Origin: Paraprevotella xylaniphila YIT 11841
GTDB lineage: Bacteria; Bacteroidota; Bacteroidia; Bacteroidales; Bacteroidaceae
NCBI RefSeq assembly: GCF_000205165.1
Contig: NZ_GL883887.1
Span: forward strand, 1-64,000
DNA length: 64,000 nt
Direction of reading: 5' to 3'
Shown here: piece after piece, positions 8,825-17,594 of the stretch
How positions within the stretch are numbered: the stretch's first letter is position 1
How the letters are laid out: every line of letters starts with the position of its first letter
Notes under the pieces: generated by a model
Databases searched by the model: none
What the model was told of the DNA's origin: nothing
What the model saw: only the letters and a program-made list of their open reading frames with translations
Translations under genes and position numbers: made by a program

Positions 8825-9390
8825 TTCCTTCGTTCTATTTCGTCACGCAACTGCGAGGCCAATTCATAGTTTTCGTCTTCCACAGCCCTTTTCAATGCCT
8901 CCTTCAATGCCTCCACGCTCACCGAATTTACCGGAATGGAATACATCCCCTCTCCTATTTCGCGCATGTACTGGTGCTCCAATAACGCTTCGCCAATGGT
9001 TATCGGGCAATCGAATGTATAGGCCAGAATCAGGCAATCGGATGCCTTGCAATAACGAATCATGTGAAAAACGCTCCCTTCGCGGTAAAGGACGTGACAG
9101 TAGGTTACGCCTCCCTCCACGGCGGCAATGCGCACTTCTTCTATGTCCATATTGCATTGCGTGAAAGCTGTCCGCATAATGTCGGCCATGGAAGAGGGCA
9201 AAGTATTCTTTTTATTCCCCTTCATCTTCATCAACAAGAGGAAAGCCTCGCTCCTCTCTATCAGGACCGGCAAAATACGTTCACCGTCCTTTTCTTTCAG
9301 AACGGCCATGTATGCGGCACCGTCTTCCGTACATTTGGACACGGTCAGCACTTTCAGTTCTTTTACCGCCTCGTTCATCTTACTCATCAA
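8821..9390 (-). CDS. Bifunctional-nuclease family protein, DUF151 plus UVR motif
   Basis: The 189-residue protein has a DUF151 domain (VLPVLIERSEAFLLLMKMKG-like core, residues about 10-135), related to the plant bifunctional nucleases. A C-terminal UVR motif EALKRAVEDENYELASQLRDEI, as in UvrB/UvrC interaction helices, follows. This two-part plan is common in Bacteroidetes. Its start overlaps the nucleoside permease stop as ATGA, and its stop overlaps the rsmE start, so the three are translationally linked. The cellular role is unproven. Confidence 0.87.
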   Translation of the reverse strand: MMSKMNEAVKELKVLTVSKCTEDGAAYMAVLKEKDGERILPVLIERSEAFLLLMKMKGNKKNTLPSSMADIMRTAFTQCNMDIEEVRIAAVEGGVTYCHVLYREGSVFHMIRYCKASDCLILAYTFDCPITIGEALLEHQYMREIGEGMYSIPVNSVSVEALKEALKRAVEDENYELASQLRDEIERRK

Positions 9391-10667
9391 TCTTTAACTA
9401 CATGTTTATACTTAAAAAATATGGCAAACAAGACAGCCACAACCAAAGCGTAGGCTGCAAATATATACCAACAGGTGTTCCACCCGGCTATGACCTCTTG
9501 TCCGGAGGCCGTTTCCGGCAAAGCGTACACAAAACGGTTGATGACGGCCTGAGCCGACAACGTCCCTATGGTAGCGCCCAAACCGTTGGTCATCATCATG
9601 AACAACCCCTGCGCACTGCTGCGTATGCTGATGTCCGTCTCCTTGTCGACAAACAAGGAACCCGACACATTGAAAAAGTCGAAAGCCACCCCGTAAACCA
9701 ACATGGACAGGACGAACAACCACACGCCCGGCCCAGGATTGCCCAACGCAAAGAATCCGAAACGGAACACCCACGCCAACATCGCTATGAGCATCACCCG
9801 CTTGATGCCGAAACGGCCCAAAAAGAACGGTATCAACAAAATGCAAAACGTCTCACTGATTTGCGATATGGAAATCAGGATATTGGCATGCTGTACCCCG
9901 AACGTGTCCGCATATTCGGGAATGCCCCCGAAAGAGAAGATGAAAGGACTGGCAAAACCATTGGTGATCTGCAAACAGATGCCCAGACACATGGAAAAGA
10001 TGAAAAACAAAGCCATACGCTTTTGACGGAACAGCGTGAAGGCACGAAGCCCTAAGGCTTCCACCACGCTCTTGCGTTCCGCCGCATGGCTTACCGGGCA
10101 TGCCGGAAGCGTCAAAGCGTAAGCGGCCAACAACATGCTCAGGACACCGGAAAAGGCGAACTGTCCCGCATTCTCCTGCATGCCGCCCAAATCGACCGCC
10201 CACATGGAACAAATGAAACCGACCGTACCGAACACACGTATCGGAGGGAAATCTTTCACCGTGTCCAGACCGGCCCCCTCCAAGGCGGAATAAGCCACGG
10301 AATTGGCCAATGCTATGGTGGGCATGAAGAAAGCCACGCTCAGCGAATAAAGGGTGAACAAGGTGGAAAACGAGGCTTCCGCACCGGCTTCAAACCCATA
10401 AAGCGAAGCCCCCAACATGAAAACGCCCGCCAGAAAATGGCAGAGGCTCAACACCTTTTGCCCCTGCATCCAACGGTCTGCAATAATACCTATCAGCGCG
10501 GGCATGAACAAAGACACGATGCCCTGGACCGAATAAAACCAACCGATGTTCTCGGCCATACCGATTTTCACCAAATAACTTCCCATAGAGGTCAGATAAG
10601 CCCCCCACACGGCGTATTCCAGGAAGTTCATCACCGTCAAGCGCATCTTTAATCTCATAGCTCTCAC
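9387..10667 (-). CDS. Nucleoside permease, NupG/NHS family
   Basis: The 426-residue protein has about 12 transmembrane segments and the typical opening MRLTVMNFLEYAVWGAYLTSMGSYL of nucleoside:H+ symporters. Several Met codons lie at the start (10667, 10658). The family pattern fits either, and the -7 box at 10700-10707 leaves a short leader. It is the first gene of the seven-gene minus-strand operon that ends at 3176. Confidence 0.9.
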   Translation of the reverse strand: MRAMRLKMRLTVMNFLEYAVWGAYLTSMGSYLVKIGMAENIGWFYSVQGIVSLFMPALIGIIADRWMQGQKVLSLCHFLAGVFMLGASLYGFEAGAEASFSTLFTLYSLSVAFFMPTIALANSVAYSALEGAGLDTVKDFPPIRVFGTVGFICSMWAVDLGGMQENAGQFAFSGVLSMLLAAYALTLPACPVSHAAERKSVVEALGLRAFTLFRQKRMALFFIFSMCLGICLQITNGFASPFIFSFGGIPEYADTFGVQHANILISISQISETFCILLIPFFLGRFGIKRVMLIAMLAWVFRFGFFALGNPGPGVWLFVLSMLVYGVAFDFFNVSGSLFVDKETDISIRSSAQGLFMMMTNGLGATIGTLSAQAVINRFVYALPETASGQEVIAGWNTCWYIFAAYALVVAVLFAIFFKYKHVVKD

Positions 10668-10699
10668 GTTTTATGTATTCCACAGTCTATTATGATATG

Positions 10700-10707
10700 C
10701 AAACTTA
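10700..10707 (-). promoter_or_regulatory. -7 box of the nucleoside permease operon
   Basis: On the minus strand TAAGTTTG fits TAnnTTTG and lies about 32 bp before the first ATG. No convincing -33 element is seen at the expected spacing. Confidence 0.5.
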
Positions 10708-10739
10708 CACAAAAAAATCCGTTTCCATGCCGGTACGGA

Positions 10740-10980
10740 CAAAAAAGCGACACAAATATCCATTAAAAAATCCCAAACCGCAGATTACTCCAACCTGCAA
10801 CGCAGCACCACGTGGTTGCCGTCTTCCGTCACAGACGGCACATTGCATACCATTGGATGTAAATATAAATAAAACCCAAGAAATGCACAAGGATTTTAGA
10901 TGAATTTTACCGGCAACTTATTCAAAATGAATCGTAAACAAACAATAAAAGAATGCTCTCCGGCATCCTCCACAACCCAT
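10740..10980. other. Intergenic stretch without recognised features
   Basis: This A/T-rich sequence lies between the permease promoter and the 22-bp repeat element. A small hairpin, CCGTCT...AGACGG, lies near 10830-10850. No open frame, RNA gene or second promoter stands out. Confidence 0.4.
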
Positions 10981-11076
10981 AAAATCAATCTGCGCCAAAC
11001 GATTTTCCGTTCTCAGCCAAACGATTTTTCATTCTGCTGAGATTGATTTTCCATTCTCAGCAGAATGATTCATGTA
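10981..11076. repeat. 22-bp-unit intergenic repeat, copy A
   Basis: Four consecutive units start at 10989, 11011, 11033 and 11055. Two units share the core GCCAAACGATTTT (10993, 11015) and one has GCTGAGATTGATTTT (11036). All begin TCT and are 22 bp apart. An inverted half unit AAAATCAATCT (10981-10991) leads in. CATTCTGCTGAGA (11030-11042) pairs perfectly with TCTCAGCAGAATG (11055-11067). Related arrays lie at 30269 and 44671. It lies downstream of the propeller lipoprotein gene and upstream of the permease operon. Confidence 0.9.
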
Positions 11077-11116
11077 AAAAAAGAAGAGCGAAAAGCACCG
11101 GGCAAGGGCACGGAAC

Positions 11117-12277
11117 TTATTCTTCCGGTGCGGAAGGCCATTTGAAACGGAACATATACAGCCGCTCCCCCTCCTCGTCGGGCACCACATAGGAATAATA
11201 ATAAGGCTCCACATAACCGGCCATCCGGAATCCCAAGGGTACGTCTACATCACCTACCAATACCCCATCGCGGTAAACCTGCAACCCGTCTGTAACCGAA
11301 CCGCCGCCTTTCCGGTAAGAACGAAACAACAACCCCGTCTCGTCCACATATTCCACAGCATTATAAAAGCCCCTCGACATACGTTCGGCCCACCTTTCCT
11401 TCCAGGGTTGGTCATAACTGTCCCAACGAAGGTAGTTCAAATCCATGTCCCGTCCGGCAAAGCCGAAACAGGCCAACTGGTTATAATCATGGTCGTAACG
11501 GTACACTAAAGAATCGGCCTCGAAGGACACGTAAAAATCCCCATTGTCCGCAATATCGAAAGCCAGTTGGGAAAAAAGCGTTTTGGTGAGGGGCTTGTCA
11601 TAATAACTCTCAGGATACCCGAATGCCAACAACCGACCGAAACCATGTTTGCCCAAGTCCACTTCCCGTATGTGAGCCGCTTTATCAAGATAAAGCTCCG
11701 TGTCTTCCAAATAATTATACCCCCATAATTCATGCACCGTGCTATATATCTTATCACCAAGGGAACGGAAGTGCATGTCCGACCCGTGGACGTAATACAC
11801 GGGGTCGGAAAAGGCCGTCTCGTCCACCTTATCCTTGTCCTTGCGTCCGTTGTAGGAAATAAAGAACCGATCTTTGAAAAGGAAATCCTTGTCATAGACA
11901 TAATACCATCCGCTCGAATTATTGAGCAGGATTCCTCCACCGTCGAGCATGCAGCATCCATAGACATCTCCCGCTTCCGTCTCATTACGGGCATGCCCTT
12001 TCCCCAACTTCTTGTCACGCAACCGTCCCGTGGACTCGTAACGGTACACCACACAAAGTTTCTTGTCCACCACGTAGAGGTAATCGTCGCATACGCCCGA
12101 CTCAATCATATAAGAAGTGGGCACCGTGTCCAACCACAAGGTATCCACGTCCACTACAGACACCTCGACATCGGCCACCGAATCCGGTGTAAGCCGGAAG
12201 TTAGGGTTCGTTTCCTTGCACCCGTAAAACAAAGCCGACAAAAGCGCCAACATACAAGTCTTTCTCATGATATCCAA
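11117..12277 (-). CDS. Beta-propeller-like lipoprotein (6-bladed propeller/DUF4221 type)
   Basis: The 386-residue protein has a lipoprotein signal, MRKTCMLALLSALFYGC, and then repeats of the kind seen in six-bladed propeller proteins of Bacteroidetes: DDYLYVVDKKLCVVYRYESTGRL, GDFYVSFEADSLVYRYD and similar. These lipoproteins are usually exported and of unknown ligand. The ATG at 12268 puts the signal at the very start and may be the true one. It stands alone on the minus strand, with a candidate small RNA and terminators just upstream. Confidence 0.75.
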   Translation of the reverse strand: MDIMRKTCMLALLSALFYGCKETNPNFRLTPDSVADVEVSVVDVDTLWLDTVPTSYMIESGVCDDYLYVVDKKLCVVYRYESTGRLRDKKLGKGHARNETEAGDVYGCCMLDGGGILLNNSSGWYYVYDKDFLFKDRFFISYNGRKDKDKVDETAFSDPVYYVHGSDMHFRSLGDKIYSTVHELWGYNYLEDTELYLDKAAHIREVDLGKHGFGRLLAFGYPESYYDKPLTKTLFSQLAFDIADNGDFYVSFEADSLVYRYDHDYNQLACFGFAGRDMDLNYLRWDSYDQPWKERWAERMSRGFYNAVEYVDETGLLFRSYRKGGGSVTDGLQVYRDGVLVGDVDVPLGFRMAGYVEPYYYSYVVPDEEGERLYMFRFKWPSAPEE

Positions 12278-12370
12278 TATTTAACGGGACAAACTTACGG
12301 AAAATCCCGGCTGCAAGCAAAGAATCGGACTACTTTCTTTTGCACCGTGCCGACAGCCTGCCTCTCATTG

Positions 12371-12402
12371 AAAAGGGGGCACATCCCCACGGATGCACCC
12401 CC
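12371..12402 (-). terminator. Terminator hairpin after the small RNA
   Basis: GGGGGCACATCC (12375-12386) faces GGATGCACCCCC (12391-12402) with a short central mismatch. On the minus strand it is followed by TTTTC. It would stop read-through from the small RNA or from the methyltransferase gene. Confidence 0.65.
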
Positions 12403-12403
12403 T

Positions 12404-12473
12404 TAAAAAAAAGAAGGTTGTCATCTCGACAACCAATCTTTCATTAACCTTAAATCTAATACCATGAAAAACA
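12404..12473 (-). ncRNA. Candidate ~70-nt small RNA or leader with 14-codon ORF
   Basis: On the minus strand a well-formed promoter (12479-12509) is followed by about 70 nt ending in the hairpin GGTTGTC-GAGAT-GACAACC (12416-12434) and a T-rich run (plus-strand A run at 12405-12412), a complete Rho-independent terminator. An ATG at 12465 opens a 14-codon frame, MVLDLRLMKDWLSR, whose stop lies inside the hairpin. It could be a stand-alone small RNA, a small-protein mRNA, or an attenuated leader for the lipoprotein gene starting at 12277. The 5' end is estimated from the -7 box. Confidence 0.6.
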
Positions 12474-12478
12474 CAGTA

Positions 12479-12509
12479 CAAAGGTATGGGTTTCCCACAT
12501 ATGTTGCAA
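12479..12509 (-). promoter_or_regulatory. Promoter of the small RNA
   Basis: On the minus strand TTGC (12506-12509), a 19-bp spacer and TACCTTTG (12479-12486) form a good Bacteroidetes vegetative promoter. No full-length gene follows directly. Confidence 0.7.
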
Positions 12510-12567
12510 GTGTTTTGCTAAAAAACCTCTTGTATTTAACCTTATTTCACAAATTATGGCGTTTTCA

Positions 12568-13752
12568 TCACTCTACATAGAGCACCAAACCCTTCAAATA
12601 TTCCCCTTCAGGATGGTAGATATTGACGGGATGGTCGGCCGGTTGATGCAACTGGTGGAGAATACGCACGCGGCGTCCGCTCTGCGCGGCAGCGGTAAAA
12701 ACAGCGGTGCGGAAATGGTCCTTGCTTACCACCTGCGAACAACTGAACGTGAACAGGATGCCGCCCGGCTTGATTTTACTGAAAGCCTTGGCGTTCAAAC
12801 GCGCATAACCCTTCAGAGCCTGCCGAAGCGCATCCTTATGTTTGGCAAAAGCCGGAGGGTCGAGAATAATCAAATCATACTGGTCTCCCATCGCATCCAA
12901 ATACTTGAAAGCGTCTTCGGCATACGCCTCATGGCGGGCATCGCCCGGAAAGTTCAGTTCCACGTTGGCGCGGGTCAGGTCTATCGCCTTGGCCGAACTG
13001 TCCACGGAATGCACCAACGTGGCCCCGCCGCGCATGGCGTACACGCTGAATCCCCCGGTATAACAGAACATGTTCAGCACGGCACGCCCGCGGGCATAAT
13101 GCTCCAACAGCGAACGATTGTCGCGTTGGTCCACGAAAAATCCCGTTTTCTGGCCTTTCAACCAATCTATATGAAACTTCAAGCCATTCTCCACCGCTAC
13201 GTTTTCCGTGCTTCCGCCCACGATAAAACCGTTTTCCTGCCCCAGTTCCGCCTTGAAAGGCAGGGTGGTTTCGCTCTTATAATACACGTTTTCCACTGTT
13301 CCTCCCGTCACGGCCACAAGTGCCCGCGCTATTTCGTGACGCGCCACGTGCATGCCCACACTATGGGCCTGCATGACGGCTGTCTTTCCATACACATCCA
13401 CCACCAAGCCGGGCAGGCAATCCCCTTCGCCATGCACCAACCGGTAGGTGTCATTTCCGTTTTCATGTCCGGCCACTCCGATGGCGCACCGCAGGCCGTA
13501 AGCCACCCGCAGGCGGTCTTCCCAATAAGCACCGTCCACCGCCTTGTCCTCGAAATCCAGCACCCTGACGGCAATGGAACCGATTTGCCAATGCCCCACG
13601 GCTATAAAATCGCCCTCGGATGTCAACACGCGTACCACCTCCCCTTCTTCAGGTTCTCCCTTTATATGATGGATGGCTCCGGAAAAAATCCAGGGATGGA
13701 AACGCTCCAGACTTTCTTCTTTCCCTTTTTTCAAATATAAGTTCTTATACAT
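12568..13752 (-). CDS. 23S rRNA cytosine/guanine methyltransferase, RlmI/RlmK-like
   Basis: The product is about 394 residues, with an N-terminal PUA domain (NLYLKKGKEESLERFHPWIFSGAI) and a C-terminal Rossmann methyltransferase: VLNMFCYTGGFSVYA (SAM loop) and DLIILDPPAFAKHKD (catalytic DPPAF), which fit RlmI-type m5C methyltransferases. The start MYKNLYLKK at 13752 matches where the PUA domain should begin. An ATG five codons upstream (13767) is also possible. It is the last gene of a three-gene minus-strand operon, about 20-35 bp after the exonuclease gene. Confidence 0.85.
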   Translation of the reverse strand: MYKNLYLKKGKEESLERFHPWIFSGAIHHIKGEPEEGEVVRVLTSEGDFIAVGHWQIGSIAVRVLDFEDKAVDGAYWEDRLRVAYGLRCAIGVAGHENGNDTYRLVHGEGDCLPGLVVDVYGKTAVMQAHSVGMHVARHEIARALVAVTGGTVENVYYKSETTLPFKAELGQENGFIVGGSTENVAVENGLKFHIDWLKGQKTGFFVDQRDNRSLLEHYARGRAVLNMFCYTGGFSVYAMRGGATLVHSVDSSAKAIDLTRANVELNFPGDARHEAYAEDAFKYLDAMGDQYDLIILDPPAFAKHKDALRQALKGYARLNAKAFSKIKPGGILFTFSCSQVVSKDHFRTAVFTAAAQSGRRVRILHQLHQPADHPVNIYHPEGEYLKGLVLYVE

Positions 13753-13771
13753 AGTCTTTATCCTCATTTAT

Positions 13772-14392
13772 TTATGATTCCTGCACCACGGCAAGTTTAT
13801 AGTCTTTGTTTTCCCTTAAGGCTTCCAGTTCCCGGTACAACCGTATACATGCCCAAGCATCGGTAGCCGCATACAGTTTCTGCCCCTCGGTCAGCACGTC
13901 CGCCTCCCAGTTGGTGAGACGCTGCCCTTTACTGATCTTCTGCCCGAAGATATTGGCATACAGCTTCTGCAGGCTCATGTCCTCGATACCAAAAGCACGG
14001 ACATAATCCTGCAAATCCAGGAAGGCCCGAGGCTCGAACTCGCCACGCTTGTGGAGCGAGGCAAAGTCGTCGCGCAACGACAAACCTACTTTCAAGACAT
14101 TTTCGTCCTGTAACAAACGTTTCACACTATCGGTCACTCCGATATAATTCAGTCGAAACAGGAAACATGTATCATCGGTAGAAACCTGTAACAAAGCCAC
14201 TTTGTTCACACATCCCTTACGGAAGGAAGGGCGTGTTTCGGTATCCACCCCCAAAACGGCCGAAGCCAACAAATAATCTACCGCCCGAGACGCTTCCGCC
14301 TCCGTCTGAATCACAAAAATACGCCCCTCGAACAGGGCACGCGGCAAAGCCGCTATAAGTTTCTTGTCAAACTTACTATACAGTGTTTTCAT
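13772..14392 (-). CDS. 3'-5' exonuclease domain protein, DEDDy type
   Basis: The 206-residue protein is a single RNase D/DnaQ-like exonuclease domain. It has LGVDTETRPSF (motif I, DxE), GLSLRDDFASL (motif II) and YAATDAWACIRLY (motif III, YxxxD), which mark the DEDDy class. There is no HRDC domain, unlike full RNase D. It lies between DUF5063 and the rRNA methyltransferase, which hints at RNA processing but does not prove it. Confidence 0.88.
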   Translation of the reverse strand: MKTLYSKFDKKLIAALPRALFEGRIFVIQTEAEASRAVDYLLASAVLGVDTETRPSFRKGCVNKVALLQVSTDDTCFLFRLNYIGVTDSVKRLLQDENVLKVGLSLRDDFASLHKRGEFEPRAFLDLQDYVRAFGIEDMSLQKLYANIFGQKISKGQRLTNWEADVLTEGQKLYAATDAWACIRLYRELEALRENKDYKLAVVQES

Positions 14393-14407
14393 CTTATTTT
14401 GGAAAGG

Positions 14408-14962
14408 TTAATCTACATCTAATTCCTCATCTTCATCGTCTTCCGGGCTGTACCTGACACGATGAAGGGCACGCATGGCATTCGTCAGCGTCTGCCCCCA
14501 ATACAGCACGAACGCATTCCGCACTTCGGCCACAGTCTCGTACATGTTTTCCTCCAATCCGATACGGTAGGTCTCCACAAAATTCTTCAGCGCCTGATAA
14601 ATATCCGCCAAATCCTCTGAAATTGTTTTTACGGCCGGCTCGTCGCTGAATTTCACTCCCTCGTTGCAAAAATCCAGGTAATCGTCCTTCCCGTCCAATA
14701 AGGAAGAAAGCGTCAGACGGACAAATTCATAATCCTGCTCCGAAACGAAAGCTTCGGGAAGAAAGTCCTCCGCACCCTCAATATCCTCCAACAAGGCAGC
14801 CTTCAAATAGAGTAAAGGCAAGAGTTTTAATACGGTATCCGTGAAATCCCGGCACTTCCTCCCTTCCGATTGTTCCAAATAGGCACAAAATTCGGCTGCC
14901 ACGGTTACAAATTCCACAGTATTCCGAGAATATACTATCGTTTTCTTATCATTCACATTCAT
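14408..14962 (-). CDS. DUF5063 family protein
   Basis: The 184-residue, acidic, all-helical protein begins MNVNDKKTIVYSRNTVEFVTVAAEFCAY and ends EDDEDEELDVD, the usual form of DUF5063 proteins in Bacteroidetes. No catalytic motif is visible. It is the first gene of the operon with the exonuclease and the rRNA methyltransferase, and is divergent from ftsK. Confidence 0.8.
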   Translation of the reverse strand: MNVNDKKTIVYSRNTVEFVTVAAEFCAYLEQSEGRKCRDFTDTVLKLLPLLYLKAALLEDIEGAEDFLPEAFVSEQDYEFVRLTLSSLLDGKDDYLDFCNEGVKFSDEPAVKTISEDLADIYQALKNFVETYRIGLEENMYETVAEVRNAFVLYWGQTLTNAMRALHRVRYSPEDDEDEELDVD

Positions 14963-15042
14963 GGTGCTCTCTCATCATTTTCTAAAAACCGCAAAGCTAC
15001 AAAAATTTGAGCGAAAAAATAGCAAAATTGATGATTTTCATT

Positions 15043-15050
15043 TACTTTTG
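15043..15050 (+). promoter_or_regulatory. -7 box for ftsK
   Basis: TACTTTTG fits TAnnTTTG, 28 bp before the chosen ftsK ATG. Confidence 0.55.
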
Positions 15051-15077
15051 TAGTTGTTTTCATACCGACAAGCCAAG

Positions 15078-17573
15078 ATGAGTAAAAAAAATCCGACGAT
15101 ACAAACTACCAAATTAGGAAACAAAGTACAGAGAGGAAAAGGAAAAAAGCCCGAAAGAAAGACAGATACGGAAGGAAATGTGCTGAATGCCGGAGAAGAA
15201 CCGGTGGGACATAAGGAAACCCTGCGCTTTTTTTTCGGACTGGTACTCTTAATCCTGGCTCTTTTCATGCTGTTGTCTTTCACCTCCCACCTGTTTACGG
15301 GCGCGGAAGACCAATGCCTGATAGAACAAGGAGCGATGGAGGGATTCCTGAATTATGCCGGAGCCGTGGGAGCCTACTGTGCCAATTATTGGATAAACCG
15401 CTGTTTCGGATTCTCGGCCTTCATACTTCCCGTATTTCTGATTATTGCAGCCATGAAACTTACCCGCGCCTATAAGGTCAGGCTGTGGAAGTGGTTTCTG
15501 AACTGTTCCATACTCATCATCTGGTTCTCCGTCACCTGTTCTTATTTCTTTCAACAAACGTTTGAAGGTCTGAGTGGTTGGAACTTCATCAACCCGGGCG
15601 GTGACCACGGCTTATTTATCAGCAACTGGCTCAACCAACGTATCGGCAAGGTGGGCACGTTTATGGTGCTGCTCCTGACCGCTGTCGCCTACCTGGCTTA
15701 CCTGAGCAGCGAAACGATACGATTGGTTCGGCGAATCTTGAATCCGGTGGACTACATCAAGTCGAAACTCCCGGCAAAAGCAGCAGACGGGGAAACCGAA
15801 CCGGCTGAAGATTCTGCCGACCCGGAAACTACCGACGATACTGCCGACATCATAAAAGAGGAGGAAGAGTGTCCCGTTCAAACCACCATAAATTTCGACA
15901 TGGATGCCCCGCTTAAGGAAGAGAAAGAGGAATATACGGACGAGGAAGAAGAAACGGATGCTCCGGACAAACGGTCTGATTCCCCAAAAGCAACTCCCGA
16001 ACTGGACATCGTGGAAACAGAAAAAGAAGAACTTGCCGACGCAAGCGGCAAAGGAGCCTTGGAACCTTACGACCCGAAACTGGATTTGGAAAATTACCAT
16101 TACCCTACGCTCGAACTGTTGGACAAACGCAACGATGAAGATGCGCCCATCGACATGGAAGAACAAAACAAGAACAAAGACCAAATCATTGAAGTGCTCC
16201 AGAATTTCGGCGTAGGCATATCTTCCATAAAGGCTACGGTGGGACCGACCATCACGTTGTACGAAATCACTCCGGCAAAAGGCGTACGCATCTCACGTAT
16301 CAAAAATCTGGAGGACGACATCGCATTGAGCCTGAGCGCACTGGGCATCCGTATCATCGCTCCCATACCGGGCAAAGGGACTATCGGTATAGAAGTGCCG
16401 AATGCACGCCCCCGCATGGTGTCGATGGAAAGTATTCTGAACAGCCGGAAGTTCCGTGAGTCGGACTACGAACTGCCCATCGCATTAGGCAAGACCATCA
16501 CGAACGAGGTTTTCATGGTGGATTTGGCCAAAATGCCTCACCTTTTGGTAGCCGGTGCCACCGGACAGGGTAAATCTGTCGGACTGAATGCCATCATTAC
16601 CTCCTTATTATATAAGAAGCATCCGGCGGAACTGAAATTCGTCATGGTAGACCCGAAAAAGGTGGAGTTCAGCATCTACTCACCCATCGAGAACCACTTC
16701 CTGGCGAAGATTGCCGACGGAGACGACGAGCCTATCATTACGGACGTACAAAAGGTAGTGGCCACGCTGAAAAGCCTATGCTGTGAAATGGACACGCGCT
16801 ACGACTTGCTGAAAAAAGCCCGTGCCCGTAACATCAAAGAGTATAACGCCAAATTCAAGAACCGCCAACTCAACCCTGAAAACGGGCATCGTTTCATGCC
16901 TTACATCGTAGTCGTCATCGACGAGTTCGGAGATCTGATTATGACGGCCGGAAAAGAAATAGAACTGCCTATCGCCCGCATCGCACAATTGGCCCGGGCC
17001 GTGGGAATCCACATGATCATCGCTACCCAACGCCCGACCACCAACATCATTACGGGTACCATCAAGGCAAACTTCCCGGCACGAATGGCCTTTAAAGTAA
17101 GTGCCATGATCGACTCCCGTACGATTCTGGACCGCCCGGGAGCCAACCAACTTATCGGACGAGGCGACATGCTTTTCCTGAGCGGCAGCGAGCCGGTGCG
17201 GGTACAATGCGCTTTCGTCGACACACCGGAAGTGGAACGAATCACGAACTACATTGCCAAACAACAAAGTTACCTCGGCCCGTTCGAACTACCCAAAGTG
17301 GAAATGGAAGGGGAAGAAAGTAACGCAGGTGCTGTAGACATGACCCATCTTGACCCACTATTCGAAGAGGCCGCACGCCTTATCGTGGCCACCCAACAAG
17401 GTTCCACCTCCATGATACAACGTAAATTCGCCATCGGATACAACCGTGCGGGACGTCTGATGGACCAACTGGAAAAAGCAGGTATCGTAGGAGCGGCACA
17501 AGGCAGCAAGCCCCGGGAAGTGCTGTGCATAGACGATACCGACTTGGAGATGAGACTGAACAATTTAAGATAA
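15078..17573 (+). CDS. ftsK: DNA translocase FtsK/SpoIIIE
   Basis: The product is about 831 residues. The N-terminal part has four transmembrane segments and a charged linker rich in Glu/Asp. It is followed by the alpha/beta motor: Walker A GATGQGKSVGLN, Walker B VVVIDEFGDLIM and the RecA-like LARAVGIHMIIATQRP. The C-terminal gamma winged helix (IQRKFAIGYNRAGRLMDQLEKAGIVG) reads DNA polarity sequences. FtsK pumps DNA at the septum and activates dimer resolution. The ATG at 15078 (MSKKNPTIQ) is preferred to one eight codons upstream because of its distance from the -7 box. LolA-like and trxB genes follow. Confidence 0.95.
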   Translation: MSKKNPTIQTTKLGNKVQRGKGKKPERKTDTEGNVLNAGEEPVGHKETLRFFFGLVLLILALFMLLSFTSHLFTGAEDQCLIEQGAMEGFLNYAGAVGAYCANYWINRCFGFSAFILPVFLIIAAMKLTRAYKVRLWKWFLNCSILIIWFSVTCSYFFQQTFEGLSGWNFINPGGDHGLFISNWLNQRIGKVGTFMVLLLTAVAYLAYLSSETIRLVRRILNPVDYIKSKLPAKAADGETEPAEDSADPETTDDTADIIKEEEECPVQTTINFDMDAPLKEEKEEYTDEEEETDAPDKRSDSPKATPELDIVETEKEELADASGKGALEPYDPKLDLENYHYPTLELLDKRNDEDAPIDMEEQNKNKDQIIEVLQNFGVGISSIKATVGPTITLYEITPAKGVRISRIKNLEDDIALSLSALGIRIIAPIPGKGTIGIEVPNARPRMVSMESILNSRKFRESDYELPIALGKTITNEVFMVDLAKMPHLLVAGATGQGKSVGLNAIITSLLYKKHPAELKFVMVDPKKVEFSIYSPIENHFLAKIADGDDEPIITDVQKVVATLKSLCCEMDTRYDLLKKARARNIKEYNAKFKNRQLNPENGHRFMPYIVVVIDEFGDLIMTAGKEIELPIARIAQLARAVGIHMIIATQRPTTNIITGTIKANFPARMAFKVSAMIDSRTILDRPGANQLIGRGDMLFLSGSEPVRVQCAFVDTPEVERITNYIAKQQSYLGPFELPKVEMEGEESNAGAVDMTHLDPLFEEAARLIVATQQGSTSMIQRKFAIGYNRAGRLMDQLEKAGIVGAAQGSKPREVLCIDDTDLEMRLNNLR

Positions 17574-17594
17574 CCTGATAAAGAAACTGAAAAG

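Noticed and set aside
10981-11076. The 22-bp arrays as CRISPR
   Set aside because: The units are adjoining with no spacers, and no cas genes are present.
12471-12566. Plus-strand small ORF beginning MKNTVQRYGFP
   Set aside because: It lies over the minus-strand promoter, has no promoter of its own, and reads through the sequence before the methyltransferase stop.
12556-13740. 394-codon plus-strand open frame
   Set aside because: It is antisense to the rRNA methyltransferase, which has clear PUA and DPPAF motifs. The plus frame has none.
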